Source: DATFVJ01 sp035517695
GTDB taxonomy: Bacteria > Actinomycetota > Actinomycetes > Streptosporangiales > Streptosporangiaceae
NCBI GenBank assembly: GCA_035517695.1
Contig: DATIYI010000141.1
Coordinates: 1 to 64,000, forward strand
Reading direction: 5' to 3'
DNA: 64,000 nt
In this document: one piece after another, positions 1 through 7,949 of the stretch
How the letters are laid out: every line of letters starts with the position of its first letter
Position numbering within the stretch: the first letter of the stretch is position 1
Position numbers and translations under genes: made by a program
Notes under the pieces: model-generated
Told to the model about the DNA's origin: nothing
The model's input: the letters and a program-made list of their open reading frames with translations, nothing else
The model's database searches: none

Positions 1-680
1 GCTGCTCCCCGGCATCAGCGGGCAGATCCGGCGCATCGGACACAAGCGCCGATCTTGCTCAACCTCAACCACACGTTCAAGCACCCGCCACGGCGTGTCG
101 CCTCACGCGCTCAAGCGAGCCGGGACCCCTGAATGGACACCGCCCGGCGTCAGAACTGTTCGCTCACGAAGCCGACACGGCCACCTCCTTAGTTCCAGCC
201 TCCGCGGACGATATAGGGTGGCCAGGCACGGACGTCCTGTCAGCTCGGGACCTAAGAAGGTTGTCAACGGCGCTCGAATCTTCAGGCGTCGCCGACAAAG
301 GTCGTTGACAGCAGAAGTGACAGCAACGACATCACACAACCCATCGGGCTCACCGTCACCACCGACGATGGCGAGGTCGAGGCCTCTGAACTCGGACTGG
401 TCCCAGAACTGATAAAGAAGCGCTCAGCTCGTCAAGCCCGAGAGCCAAGCTGCAAAGATATAGATCTCCGGCGGGGACCTCGGGCTCCAGGATGGACCGG
501 CAACCCTCAAGACCTTCGTGTGGCTGAGGTAGGTAGCCGGTTCACCCCTGTCACCGTCCGCCCAGGCAAAGCCGAGCAGACCAAGCCCTCCAGGTCCGAC
601 AGACCGACACAGGGTCAGCATTCGAGCCAGGGAGGGCGAGACTGTCGCTCTGCTCGGCTACCTACGGCGGACTGCCGCTG
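1..680. other. no supported gene; possible decayed coding remnants
   Basis: Every reading frame on the plus strand is interrupted. Short stretches look protein-like (around 200-305 in one frame, around 328-420 in another), which would fit a broken gene, but I recognise no family. The short ORFs on either strand are arginine- and serine-rich, as expected from chance open frames at this GC. Nothing here is called as a gene. Confidence 0.4.
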
Positions 681-707
681 GCCATGTCGATCACCTGGAG
701 CCACACG

Positions 708-1430
708 ATGCCAGTCGTGACGCGAGACCTTGAGTACACGGACGGTGGGACGACGCTCGACGGCGTGCTCGTGCTCAAGGAGAGTCGCGATGAGCAGCGC
801 CCCGGCGTCCTGCTCATCCACGGTGGTGCCGGATTGGACGACCATGCCCGTGGACAGGCTCATCGGTACGCGGAGCTCGGGTATGTCGTACTCGCCTGCG
901 ACATGTACGGGCGCGGCGTTGCGGGCGATCGCGAGCGTGTCATGGCCACGCTCATGGGTCTCCGCGACGCACCGGATCGGCTGGCACAACGCGCGGCCGC
1001 CGGGCTGGCTACGCTCAGCGCGCGTCCCGAGATCAATGGGCGGCTCGCCGCGGTCGGCTTCTGCTTCGGTGGGATGGCGGCGCTGACGCTGGCGCGCGCC
1101 GGTAGGCGCATCGATGCCGTCGTGAGCATGCATGGGAGTCTGGCGACCGCGAAGCGCGCTGAACCTGGAGCGATGACAGCGAAGGTGCTCGTCTGTCACG
1201 GCGCGCTCGATCCCCACGTTCCCATGGCCGATGTGGTCGCGTTCACCGAAGAGATGACCGCAGCCGGGGCGGACTGGCAGGTGAACGTGTACGGGGGCGC
1301 GATGCACGGCTTCACCCACGGTCACGCCGTTGAGGGAGCGACGGCGGGTGTCGCGTACCACGCCGAGACGGACCGCCGGTCGTTCGCGGCCGCGTGCACC
1401 TTCCTCGGCGAGACGCTCGAAGCGCCCTGA
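708..1430 (+). CDS. dienelactone hydrolase family protein
   Basis: An alpha/beta hydrolase of 240 residues, the usual length for the dienelactone hydrolase family, which opens lactone or ester bonds in the cytoplasm. The family triad is visible: nucleophile Cys in GFCFGG (about residue 119), Asp in GALDPHVP (about 168) and His in MHGFTHGH (about 200). The oxyanion region HGGAG follows the first long strand. The start at 708 gives MPVVTRDL; an ATG 24 bases upstream (684) is equally possible. No operon partner is visible: the left side is non-coding and the next gene is convergent, 6 bases after the stop. The natural substrate cannot be told from sequence. Confidence 0.9.
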   Translation: MPVVTRDLEYTDGGTTLDGVLVLKESRDEQRPGVLLIHGGAGLDDHARGQAHRYAELGYVVLACDMYGRGVAGDRERVMATLMGLRDAPDRLAQRAAAGLATLSARPEINGRLAAVGFCFGGMAALTLARAGRRIDAVVSMHGSLATAKRAEPGAMTAKVLVCHGALDPHVPMADVVAFTEEMTAAGADWQVNVYGGAMHGFTHGHAVEGATAGVAYHAETDRRSFAAACTFLGETLEAP

Positions 1431-1436
1431 GCTTTC

Positions 1437-1841
1437 CTAGTTGCGCTCTTGCGGAAGAACGTAGAACGCGTCCCGTTCTTCCGTGATTTTCCCGGTCTCG
1501 TCCAGCAGGTACAGACACGATCTCGCCATGGTCACGATCGCCCCGCCGGGACCGAGACCTATTCTGAAAGTCACCAGTATCACCGCGTTGTGTTCATCGC
1601 CAAGTGCGGAAATTTCGTGAACGCTTCCGGGCTCGATGAGCTGCGCGGCCTTGATCTTCGGCTCCATGTATGCGTCGATGCCCGTAAGTTCTGCCGTACC
1701 GAAGTCGGCCTGCGTACTTGTAACCCAGGCATGGACATCGGCTGCCAGAAGTTCCCGTGTTCGCTCCCAATCATGGTGACTCCACGCGTCTATATGCGCA
1801 CGGGCAACGCTGATGGCTGTCGAGTTCTGCGTTGTCATCAT
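1437..1841 (-). CDS. SnoaL-like / NTF2-fold protein
   Basis: A 134-residue protein of the NTF2-like superfamily. It has the typical N-terminal helix with AHIDAWSHHDWERTRELLA and later beta strands including AILVTFRIGL and SCLYLLDETGKITEERDAF. Members are small-molecule isomerases, hydrolases or binding proteins, and the exact role here is unknown. The start at 1841 is chosen because GAAGGA sits just upstream and because the stop of the preceding SRPBCC fragment overlaps it (ATGA), which suggests translational coupling. An in-frame extension to 1940 would run antisense to nothing recognisable and lies inside that fragment, so it is rejected. It is the last gene of the ArsR/SRPBCC operon. Confidence 0.75.
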   Translation of the reverse strand: MMTTQNSTAISVARAHIDAWSHHDWERTRELLAADVHAWVTSTQADFGTAELTGIDAYMEPKIKAAQLIEPGSVHEISALGDEHNAVILVTFRIGLGPGGAIVTMARSCLYLLDETGKITEERDAFYVLPQERN

Positions 1842-2040
1842 TGTTCCTTCGATGGATCTCGTGAATGCCCCACGTCGAAGAACTTCGCAATCGGATCCTC
1901 GTAAAAGGTCGGGTAGCCCGATGAGATGTGCTCGATCCATTCCGCGGGGATGCCTGTGTGATCGATCACGAGTCGCGTGCCGTCTTCGACCGACTCGAGC
2001 GTGAAGCGAAGGGTGGAGTAGGCGCCCGGTTCCCGGGGCG
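1838..2040 (-). pseudogene. C-terminal fragment of an SRPBCC (AHSA1-like) protein
   Basis: Read on the minus strand, this stretch encodes a clean C-terminal SRPBCC end: RFTLESVEDGTRLVIDHTG, then PAEWIEHISSGYPTFYEDP and a stop at 1838. The N-terminal two thirds of the fold are missing, and no start codon with a ribosome site precedes it. Upstream (about 2041-2121) the frame carries no family signal. The stop overlaps the start of the SnoaL-like gene in an ATGA arrangement, so this was once an intact coupled operon gene. It is a truncated relic, too short for the automatic ORF cutoff. Confidence 0.7.
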
Positions 2041-2121
2041 ATGAATGCTCAGCGCCGATACGTCGAGCGGCCCGTCACCGTCGCACGTCGCTACGGCAGG
2101 AACCGTTCGGCGGGGTGCTAC

Positions 2122-2619
2122 TCACTCCCTGCCGTCGGCTTGTGCCGCGCGACGGGCTTTGTCCGCGGGGCTCCCGAACGGGCTGCCGCAGCCCGACTCG
2201 AGGTAGTCGCGCAAGCTCGTCATGTAGTGGTTCCAGCTGCGAGTGCACATGTCAGTGCACTCCAGTTCTTCGGTCAGGCCGTGGTGGCGGAAGTGGAGTT
2301 CGGAGGTGCCGTCATCGACCGGCGTGATCGTGAATGCCGGCCGGGTCCCGATCCAGTCGGGGAGGAAGGGGCAGTCGGTGACGCTCCATCGCACCGGCGT
2401 CGGCCGGGTCGCCTCGTCGACGTGGATCACGAGCGGTTCGGCGGCGTTCATAATAAACCTCAGCTCGCCGCCGACCTTGCCGGAACCGGTCGCAGGGTTC
2501 CACCACGAGGCGAGCCCGGTGACGGTCGTGAGCGCGTCGAAGAGGGCGTCGGGCGACGCTTTCACGCGAATCGTCGTCTGGTAATCCGTCGTTCCGGGGA
2601 GCTGCTCGGTGCTTGGCAT
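2122..2619 (-). CDS. SRPBCC (AHSA1/START-like) domain protein
   Basis: A 165-residue single-domain SRPBCC protein, the helix-grip fold that forms a hydrophobic ligand cavity. Typical features are the opening TTIRVKASPDALFDALT, the GLASWWNPATGSGKVGG segment and the C-terminal amphipathic helix SWNHYMTSLRDYLESG. It overlaps the 3' end of the ArsR gene by 58 bases and is co-directional, so it is very likely cotranscribed. Pairs of ArsR regulators with AHSA1-like proteins are common in actinobacteria, but ligands are generally not known. The last 20 residues are low-complexity. Confidence 0.85.
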   Translation of the reverse strand: MPSTEQLPGTTDYQTTIRVKASPDALFDALTTVTGLASWWNPATGSGKVGGELRFIMNAAEPLVIHVDEATRPTPVRWSVTDCPFLPDWIGTRPAFTITPVDDGTSELHFRHHGLTEELECTDMCTRSWNHYMTSLRDYLESGCGSPFGSPADKARRAAQADGRE

Positions 2620-2993
2620 TGCGGTGTGCCCTTGACTCGGTTGGTGGGTTGCTGGCGGGCAGATCGGTCGAGGTGGTCTCTCAGCGCCTCTAGGCGGTCG
2701 TCCCAGTCATGCGCCAACGCGGCCAGGAACTGCTGCGCTATCTGCACGGGCGCGGACTGAACCCGGTAGCGCACCCGACGCCGCTCCCCCGGTTCGGCGG
2801 TCACGAGACCCGCGTCGGCGAGCAGGAGGAGGTGTTTGGCGATGGCCTGACGCGTGATCGGGAGGCGATCGGCGAGATCCGTGACGGTGGCCGGACCCTG
2901 TGCCGCCAGCGCTGCCAGAATCGCGCGCCGGGTGGGGTCGGCGAGGGCCACGAAGACCTGCTCGGCGATCGCCTCGATATCACCGGGCGGCAT
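2562..2993 (-). CDS. ArsR-family winged-helix regulator
   Basis: A 143-residue regulator. The core EQVFVALADPTRRAILAALA followed by TVTDLADRLPITRQAIAKHL is the classical ArsR/SmtB-like winged helix used with SRPBCC partners; no metal-binding CxC motif is present. The start at 2993 begins right before the conserved core and overlaps the end of the upstream SRPBCC gene by 14 bases. A longer frame to 3149 lies entirely inside that gene and is rejected. The C-terminal 20 residues overlap the next gene and are low-complexity. It probably autoregulates the operon through the palindromes at 3446-3473. Confidence 0.85.
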   Translation of the reverse strand: MPPGDIEAIAEQVFVALADPTRRAILAALAAQGPATVTDLADRLPITRQAIAKHLLLLADAGLVTAEPGERRRVRYRVQSAPVQIAQQFLAALAHDWDDRLEALRDHLDRSARQQPTNRVKGTPQCQAPSSSPERRITRRRFA

Positions 2994-3414
2994 CGAGATA
3001 GGCCACAAGGTCGCCGAGCTCGCTTGCCCATCCCTCGGCGTGGCTGTCATATGTCGTGCGGCGGGTGTCATCGGCCAGCTGCGCGAAGCCGGTCTCGACG
3101 ACCTGCAGCCGTGTGCCGACACCCACCCCCTCGAGGGTGAACTCGACATAGGTGCGGCGGGGGTCGTCGTCGGGTAGGCCGGGGATCTGCCAGGTGAAAC
3201 CGAACACTCGCGGCTCCTCGACCCGTTCGACCCGCATGTCGACGCCGACTCCGCTCGCGAACATCATCCGGCCGGCACCTCCGGGACGCGGGTCGATCGT
3301 CGCCTTGTCCCCGAACCAGGCGCTGAGGCCCTCCGCCGTCGTGAGGGCCGCCCACACGGTGTCCGGTGGGTGGGCGAGCTCCACGCTGCGCTCGATCCGA
3401 TCAGGAAACGCCAT
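2980..3414 (-). CDS. SRPBCC (AHSA1-like) domain protein, operon leader
   Basis: A 144-residue SRPBCC protein. The N-terminus RIERSVELAHPPDTVWAALT, the central GRMMFASGVGVDMRVERVEE and the C-terminal helix TYDSHAEGWASELGDLVAYL span a full domain, as long as typical family members. It is the first gene of a minus-strand operon (SRPBCC, ArsR, SRPBCC, SRPBCC fragment, SnoaL-like). The upstream AGGAGGACT gives a strong ribosome site. It resembles the second copy at 2122-2619 in fold but not closely in sequence, so they are paralogues and not a recent duplication. Substrate or ligand unknown. Confidence 0.88.
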   Translation of the reverse strand: MAFPDRIERSVELAHPPDTVWAALTTAEGLSAWFGDKATIDPRPGGAGRMMFASGVGVDMRVERVEEPRVFGFTWQIPGLPDDDPRRTYVEFTLEGVGVGTRLQVVETGFAQLADDTRRTTYDSHAEGWASELGDLVAYLDAAR

Positions 3415-3445
3415 AGCAGTCCTCCTGCAGATAGCAACCCATCGA

Positions 3446-3473
3446 TTGCCATACTATGGCAACCAACCGGTTG
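3446..3473. promoter_or_regulatory. palindromic operator candidates of the ArsR/SRPBCC operon
   Basis: Two perfect inverted repeats lie 32-59 bases upstream of the first start codon. One is a 17-mer (TTGCCATA-C-TATGGCAA, 3446-3462), the other a 10-mer (CAACCGGTTG, 3464-3473). The neighbourhood carries further GGCAAC/GGTTGC half-sites. Position and symmetry fit binding of the dimeric ArsR regulator encoded in the operon; that assignment is inference. Confidence 0.6.
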
Positions 3474-3549
3474 CTGCAAGGCCGACGCCGACGAGCTTCC
3501 CTTGGTGCCACCCCGCGAGTCGCCGTGTGGCCCGCGAGCGGAACGGCCA

Positions 3550-3715
3550 ACGACAGGCACGCGTCGAGGTCCACCTCGTCGAGACGGATGCGCTTGACCT
3601 CGTAGACGCGAACGCCTGTATACAGCAGGGTCTTGATGAGGACAAGGTCCTGTCCGCGACGACCGAGCCACGCGGTCTCGTAGTAACGCCGGATCTCATC
3701 CTCTGTGGGCACGTC
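3550..3715 (-). pseudogene. tyrosine recombinase (integrase) fragment
   Basis: On the minus strand a short open stretch reads VPTEDEIRRYYETAW, then LVLIKTLLYTGVRVYEVKRI and LDEVDLDAC. This is the beginning of the catalytic domain of XerC/phage-type integrases, including the conserved box-I arginine region (TGVRVYEV). The rest of the catalytic domain (HxxR and the Tyr) is absent: after about 3550 the frame runs into the promoter of the SRPBCC operon. It is a relic of an integrated element. No att site or tRNA is visible nearby. Confidence 0.65.
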
Positions 3716-4043
3716 AGGTCGCGCAATGTGCGGCTCCCCTGGCCCGGCGTCAGCGCCCCGCCTCTGGCCTTGGCGGCCCCGGCCGGGCGCACGCCGGGCC
3801 ACTCCCCGCAGGACACGTAATTCAACGGCAGCTCACGTGACACGCAGGCCCGGTGTAGCGCGCAGCCGTCTTCCTGCACGCATGGTTGTCCCGCTCCCGG
3901 CCGCCCCGTCCAGGTCACCCTTCATGCGTCGCATGCGATCGGCTTCACCGAACCTTGACCCGACGTCCACTCGCCAGGGATTCGGCGTAGGCGGGGAAAA
4001 CGGGGATTAGTGCCGCACCTGCCTTGACGCGCGGCAGCCGGTG
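3716..4043. other. non-coding stretch next to the integrase relic
   Basis: No gene with recognisable protein features on either strand. The integrase-frame continuation upstream is low-complexity, and the plus-strand frames are arginine/proline-rich chance ORFs. Confidence 0.4.
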
Positions 4044-4961
4044 CTAAGCACCCTGCGATTCCGGATGTGCGTGACCGTACCCGCAGGTCGCGAGCGCGTG
4101 TGCGTAGAAGCCCAGGTAGTCGCTCCAGTGCGCGTTCCAGTATCCGAAGTCGTGAGCGCCCGGCCACATGTGCAACTGGATGTGCAGGGCGCTAGCAAGC
4201 TGCCGATCGGCAGCAATGAAGTAAGGATCCTGCGCGCCGACGTCCAGCCACAGCTGCGCACGGCCGTACAGCTTCGGGTTCGCCCGGGCAGCGGCGATCA
4301 CGTCATTGCGGGCGAAGTCGCTGGCGTTGTCAATAGCGGGCGAATCAATGTCCGGCGACGTGAACGTCGGCCAGATGGCCGCGGAGTGGCCACCGACAGC
4401 GCAGAACCGGCCCGGGTCGAGGCGGGCCAGATCGTAGGCGCCAAAGCCGCCCATCGAGATGCCGCCGACCGCCACCCGGCGCGGATCGGCATGGAGAACC
4501 GTCAGCGCCTTCGGGATCACCTCGTCGAGCACGTAGGAGGCCCAAGCGCCGCTGGCGCGGTTGTGCCAGTAGGAGGTGTCCCCGTAGGGGAAGGCAATGT
4601 CCGGGGCGCTTGGGCCGAGCGCGTGCAGCGCCGCGAACATCTGGTCTGTGTCCTGGGAATCATTGTCGTAGGGGGACTTGCCGTGCAGGAACAGCAGCAG
4701 TGGGCGGTGAGCACCGCCACCCGCGGGCGTCACGAGCGTCAGCGGCATCGCGCCGTGCACGAACCGGCTGTCAATCGTCAGATGCAAGGTCCGCGCCCCC
4801 TGCGTGTTCACCGGCGGCGGCGAGGAGCAGCCCGCAAGCGCCCCTATGGCGAGCGCAGCGGCGATTAACACCGCAGGCAAACGGCTGCGGCGAGGTGCCG
4901 GGTGACAGATTGCGGTGGCCTCAGCTCTGCCGCCCGCAAAGGCCAGCTTGCGGAACCCCAT
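4044..4961 (-). CDS. secreted esterase lipoprotein (alpha/beta hydrolase)
   Basis: A 305-residue exported hydrolase. The N-terminus has basic residues, the hydrophobic run AVLIAAALAIGALAG and a lipobox cysteine (ALAGC), so it should be lipid-anchored on the outer face of the membrane. The esterase-D/feruloyl-esterase-like body follows: LLLFLHGKSPYDND near residue 90, nucleophile Ser in GISMGGFGAYD, Asp in DVGAQDPYF and His in PGAHDFGYW. The start at 4961 is chosen for its GGAAGG ribosome site 4-5 bases upstream. The longer frame to 5273 adds 104 residues without features, before the signal peptide. The substrate is probably an acyl or aryl ester. Confidence 0.87.
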   Translation of the reverse strand: MGFRKLAFAGGRAEATAICHPAPRRSRLPAVLIAAALAIGALAGCSSPPPVNTQGARTLHLTIDSRFVHGAMPLTLVTPAGGGAHRPLLLFLHGKSPYDNDSQDTDQMFAALHALGPSAPDIAFPYGDTSYWHNRASGAWASYVLDEVIPKALTVLHADPRRVAVGGISMGGFGAYDLARLDPGRFCAVGGHSAAIWPTFTSPDIDSPAIDNASDFARNDVIAAARANPKLYGRAQLWLDVGAQDPYFIAADRQLASALHIQLHMWPGAHDFGYWNAHWSDYLGFYAHALATCGYGHAHPESQGA

Positions 4962-5238
4962 CACGCCTTCCTTTCCGATGAGGCTCCCGCCGAGCAGGTC
5001 CTCATCGCGGCGAAGCCGTTCAAGGCCTCCGCAGGAACCGCATCTGCCCAGCACGAGCACAACCCGCTCGCGCGGACACCACTGCCAGCCCAAAGCATCA
5101 AGCAGCCGCAACTTGACCTCCACTCCCGGCTCCACAACCCTGGGCACCCATCGGGTGCAGGCCCCAGGCCGATCCCCCTCACCCGGCCGGGGCGGAAGGA
5201 GCACGGCAAATGACCCCCACCACAGCGCACCCGGTGCA
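4962..5238. other. intergenic stretch without recognised gene
   Basis: The only long frames here are the rejected N-terminal extension of the esterase and opposite-strand chance ORFs. No hairpin or promoter stands out. Confidence 0.35.
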
Positions 5239-5637
5239 TCATGGCGGTAGCTCACCGAGCAGCGCCGCGACACGCCGGCGGATCTCGTCGCGGATGGGCC
5301 GCACAGCTTCGACGCTGAGACCCGCGGGGTCGGGGAGATCCCAGTCGAGGTAGCGCTTGCCCGGGTAGACCGGGCACGCGTCGCCGCAGCCCATGGTAAT
5401 CACGATTTCGGCGGCGTGGACCTTGTCGGTGAGTGGCTTGGGGTATTCGCGGGAGATGTTTAGGCCGATCTCGGCCATGGCTTGAACGACGGCCGGGTTG
5501 AGCTGGCTGGCGGGCCGTGAACCGGCCGAGATAACCCGAACGCGCCCGGCGGCTAGGTAATCGAGGAACGCGGCGGCCATCTGGGACCGTCCGGCGTTGT
5601 GGGTGCAGACGCACAGCACTTCAGGAGTGTCAGCCAT
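5239..5637 (-). CDS. arsC: arsenate reductase ArsC, low-molecular-weight phosphatase type
   Basis: A 132-residue cytoplasmic enzyme that reduces arsenate to arsenite. The P-loop CX5R motif is CTHNAGRS near residue 12. The downstream redox cysteines lie in MGCGDACPVYPG, followed by the conserved YLDWDLPDP loop with the general-acid Asp. This matches thioredoxin/mycothiol-linked ArsC proteins and excludes the glutaredoxin type. It lies downstream of arsM in the same direction and near a divergent arsR. Its first six codons (M-A-D-T-P-E) are the last copy of the 32-bp tandem repeat that fills the upstream gap. No arsenite efflux gene (arsB or acr3) is present in the window. Confidence 0.93.
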   Translation of the reverse strand: MADTPEVLCVCTHNAGRSQMAAAFLDYLAAGRVRVISAGSRPASQLNPAVVQAMAEIGLNISREYPKPLTDKVHAAEIVITMGCGDACPVYPGKRYLDWDLPDPAGLSVEAVRPIRDEIRRRVAALLGELPP

Positions 5638-5806
5638 GGCAGGGCCTTTCGTGCCAGGAGCGTCAGAGTGTCAGGCATCGCAGGGCCTTCGTGTCAGGAG
5701 TGTCAGGCATGGCAGGGCCTTCGCGTCAGGAGTGTCAGGCATGGCAGGGCCTTCGTGTCAGGAGTGTCAGCCGTGGCAGGGCCTTTCGCGTGAAGAGTGT
5801 CAGCCA
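5621..5806. repeat. 32-bp tandem repeat derived from the arsC start region
   Basis: About five copies of a 32-bp unit, read on the minus strand as CCCTGCCATG then CCTGACACTCCTGA. Spacing is exactly 32 between the clearest copies (5701 and 5733). The terminal copy is the real arsC start (ATGGCTGACACTCCTGAA). Several upstream units keep an ATG in the same context. 32 is not a multiple of three, so successive copies are in different frames and cannot extend ArsC as one protein. Confidence 0.85.
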
Positions 5807-5930
5807 GCCAACTGGGCTAGCTCGTCAGCGCGGGCCCGGCCTCGCAGGACCGGTTACCGTGACCGCGAGCAGGCGCCGACGGCGCCTCCGCGGATGAACT
5901 CGGCCACCGTCCGCCTCCAAACGCCAGCTG

Positions 5931-6768
5931 TCATTTGATGGCGGGCTTGACCGCGCGGATGATCGCCACGTGCATGCGGGGAGCCGCCTGCGTGGTGAAG
6001 GTGACCGACGAATCGGCGAAACCCGCCGCCGTGAGCCGGTCGAGGTATACGGCCCGGGACAGTGCCCCCGCGATGCACCCGACGTAGGAACCAGCCGCGA
6101 CGCGGTCGGCCCGGGAAAGGTGATCTTCTGCGACGACATCCGAGATGCCGATCCGCCCGCCCGCGACCAGGACGCGGAACATCTCCGCCAACACGGCAGG
6201 CTTGTCGGTGGACAAATTGATAACGCAGTTGGAGATCACCACATTCACGGCGGCGTCGGGCAACGGCAGCGCCTCAATCTGGCCCTTGCGGAACTCGACA
6301 TTTCCCGCTCCCGCCTTGGCTGCGTTCGCGCGGGCCAGGGTGAGCATGTCGTCGGTCATGTCCACGCCGTATGCGAAGCCAGACGGGCCGACCCGCCGAG
6401 CCGACAGGAGCACGTCGATACCGCCGCCTGAGCCCAGGTCGAGCACGCGCTCCCCCGCACGCAGATCCGCCACCGCCAGCGGGTTCCCGCACCCCAGGCT
6501 GGCCTGCACCACCGCCGCAGGCAGCCCGTCGGTTTCGCGCTCGCCGTACAGCCTGGCGCCGAAGCAGTCAGCGGAACCCAGTGTGGCCGGCCCAGCAACG
6601 GCCAGGCCCAGCAACGGCCGGCCCAGCATCAGTCGGCCCAACGGAACAGCAGGAACTCCCGCAGCAACTGCCAGGTGGATCCCCCCGGGGCTCGAGAACC
6701 GCGCGGGCGGCGCCCGCGTACCGTGACCGGACCAGTTCGCGTAGATCGGCGGTTGTCTCGTCGCTCAT
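5931..6768 (-). pseudogene. arsM: arsenite methyltransferase ArsM, one-base frameshift inside a repeat
   Basis: The gene starts at 6768 (MSDETTADLRELVRSRYAG, then the thiol-rich SCCGSSCC) and continues in a second frame as a complete SAM methyltransferase: VLDLGSGGGIDVLLSARRVG, the substrate-Cys motif VISNCVINLS, and CIAGALS. The frames do not join. The break lies at 6589-6645, where a 15-bp unit encoding GP-x-x-A repeats four times with spacings of 16, 15 and 15. The extra base between two copies shifts the frame. Removing it restores a continuous ArsM of about 278 residues. It is either a true (possibly reversible) inactivation or a sequencing error. ArsM methylates As(III) with SAM; it lies divergent from arsR and upstream of arsC. 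Confidence 0.85.
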
Positions 6769-6797
6769 CGCGATCACCCCAACGCACAGATCCAACG

Positions 6798-6855
6798 CAT
6801 AGACGACTATCAATGCCTATCCTTGCCAAAGACATAGACACATGTCAATGCCTAC
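6798..6855. promoter_or_regulatory. ArsR operator direct repeats between arsM and arsR
   Basis: Two 23-bp imperfect copies, at 6798-6820 and 6833-6855, share CATAGAC at the left and TCAATGCCTA at the right. Their starts are 35 bp apart. They occupy the divergent arsM-arsR gap, and the second ends 14 bases before the arsR GTG. ATAGAC/TCAA half-sites resemble known ars operators, so autoregulation by the adjacent ArsR is likely. Confidence 0.65.
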
Positions 6856-6869
6856 CGTATACTGGCTGG

Positions 6870-7229
6870 GTGACCACCTCAGCCGCCATCCAGGGGCCGC
6901 CCGCACTGCCACTCGCAGACTGCTGCGCGCCGCTCCTGCGCGAGCCGATCAGCGCGCAGCAGGCAGCCGACCTCGCCCACCTGCTCAAGGCGCTCGCCGA
7001 TCCAACCCGGCTGCGACTGGTCTCGATGGTCGCGGCTCACGAAGGCAGCGAAGCGTGCGTATGTGACCTGACCGAGCCCCTCGGCCTCACCCAGCCGACC
7101 GTCTCCCACCACCTCAAGATCCTCGTAGACGCCGGGATCCTCACCCGCGACAAGCGCGGCGTGTGGGCGTACTACGCGCTGGTTCCCTCGGCCCTCGACG
7201 TACTGTCAGCAGTGCTGAGCTCTAGCTAA
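6870..7229 (+). CDS. arsR: arsenic-responsive repressor ArsR
   Basis: A 119-residue ArsR/SmtB repressor. The actinobacterial N-terminal DCCAPLL motif is followed by LAHLLKALADPTRLRLVSMV, the metal-site helix EACVCDLTEPLGL and the recognition helix TQPTVSHHLKIL. As(III) is expected to bind the Cys residues and release the repressor from DNA. The GTG at 6870 gives this standard N-terminus; an in-frame frame back to 6675 is antisense to arsM and rejected. There is no strong ribosome site, and TATACT lies only 8 bases upstream of GGGTG, so a short-leader or leaderless transcript is plausible. Divergent from arsM/arsC. Confidence 0.92.
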   Translation: MTTSAAIQGPPALPLADCCAPLLREPISAQQAADLAHLLKALADPTRLRLVSMVAAHEGSEACVCDLTEPLGLTQPTVSHHLKILVDAGILTRDKRGVWAYYALVPSALDVLSAVLSSS

Positions 7230-7354
7230 GCCCGGGGTTCCGCAGGCTCCCGCCGTACCGTTATCGGCTCAGCCTCAAATCCGCTTGTCAGGAGTTGCCT
7301 GACGCCCTAAAGTCTCTTCTGACAGCAGCTCTTCCGACAACAGAAGGAGGGCCC

Positions 7355-7723
7355 GTGCCGGTCAGCGACAAGGAATCCGCGATCGCCATCTGCTCGTTCT
7401 GCCTGCGGCCGAACACAGAGGTTGGCACGCTCGTCGCCGGCCCCGGGGTCTTCATCTGCGACGACTGCGTCGCCGCGTGCAGCCAGGTGATCGAGGGCAA
7501 ACCAACCTCGGTGCCCCGGGTGGCACCCTGGGAGCAGGAGGCGACCCTGCCCGCTATCCTGGCCAACCTCACGCGGATCGAGGCGGCGGGCGCCCAAGTC
7601 GAGCAGAATCTGGTCGCGTGGATCCGCAAGGCTCGATCGCTGGGAGCGACCTGGGCACGAATTGGCGAGGCCCTCGGCATCACCCGCCAGTCGGCGTGGG
7701 AGCGGTTCGCCGGCGAGGGGTAA
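7355..7723 (+). CDS. ClpX-type C4 zinc-finger protein with helix-turn-helix
   Basis: A 122-residue protein. The N-terminal third is a ClpX-like C4 zinc finger (CSFCLRP, then FICDDCVAAC). The C-terminal part has a helical segment and an HTH-like motif, ATWARIGEALGITRQSAWER. The GTG at 7355 is preceded by AGAAGGAGGG, a strong ribosome site, so the 20-residue upstream extension (from 7295) is rejected. The ClpX AAA+ part is absent and the length fits stand-alone actinobacterial proteins of this architecture. Function unknown; a zinc-dependent adaptor or DNA-binding role is inference. Confidence 0.8.
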   Translation: MPVSDKESAIAICSFCLRPNTEVGTLVAGPGVFICDDCVAACSQVIEGKPTSVPRVAPWEQEATLPAILANLTRIEAAGAQVEQNLVAWIRKARSLGATWARIGEALGITRQSAWERFAGEG

Positions 7724-7949
7724 GGCCACAATAGAGCCGATCGGATCGGCGGCGGCTGTGCGGCTGAGCTCACGCGATGAACCGCAGCGGGACCGGTGCT
7801 CGCCGCGGTAGTTCACCTCGGCTGGCTGTGACAAAGGCCCGTCAAGCAGGCACCGCCCCGCGGCCGCCGTTAGGGATCTGTGCTGGCCCCGGTGGGGGGA
7901 ACCCCCGGGATCCTCCCCGCAGCAACCGATGCCGCATCCGCGGCAGCCG
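7724..7949. other. intergenic stretch with GC-rich hairpin
   Basis: No gene. Around 7888-7908 a run of six G, two A and five C within GGTGGGGGGAACCCCCGGG can fold into a hairpin and may end transcription of the zinc-finger gene just before the insertion sequence. There is no U-tract, so terminator function is uncertain. Confidence 0.4.
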
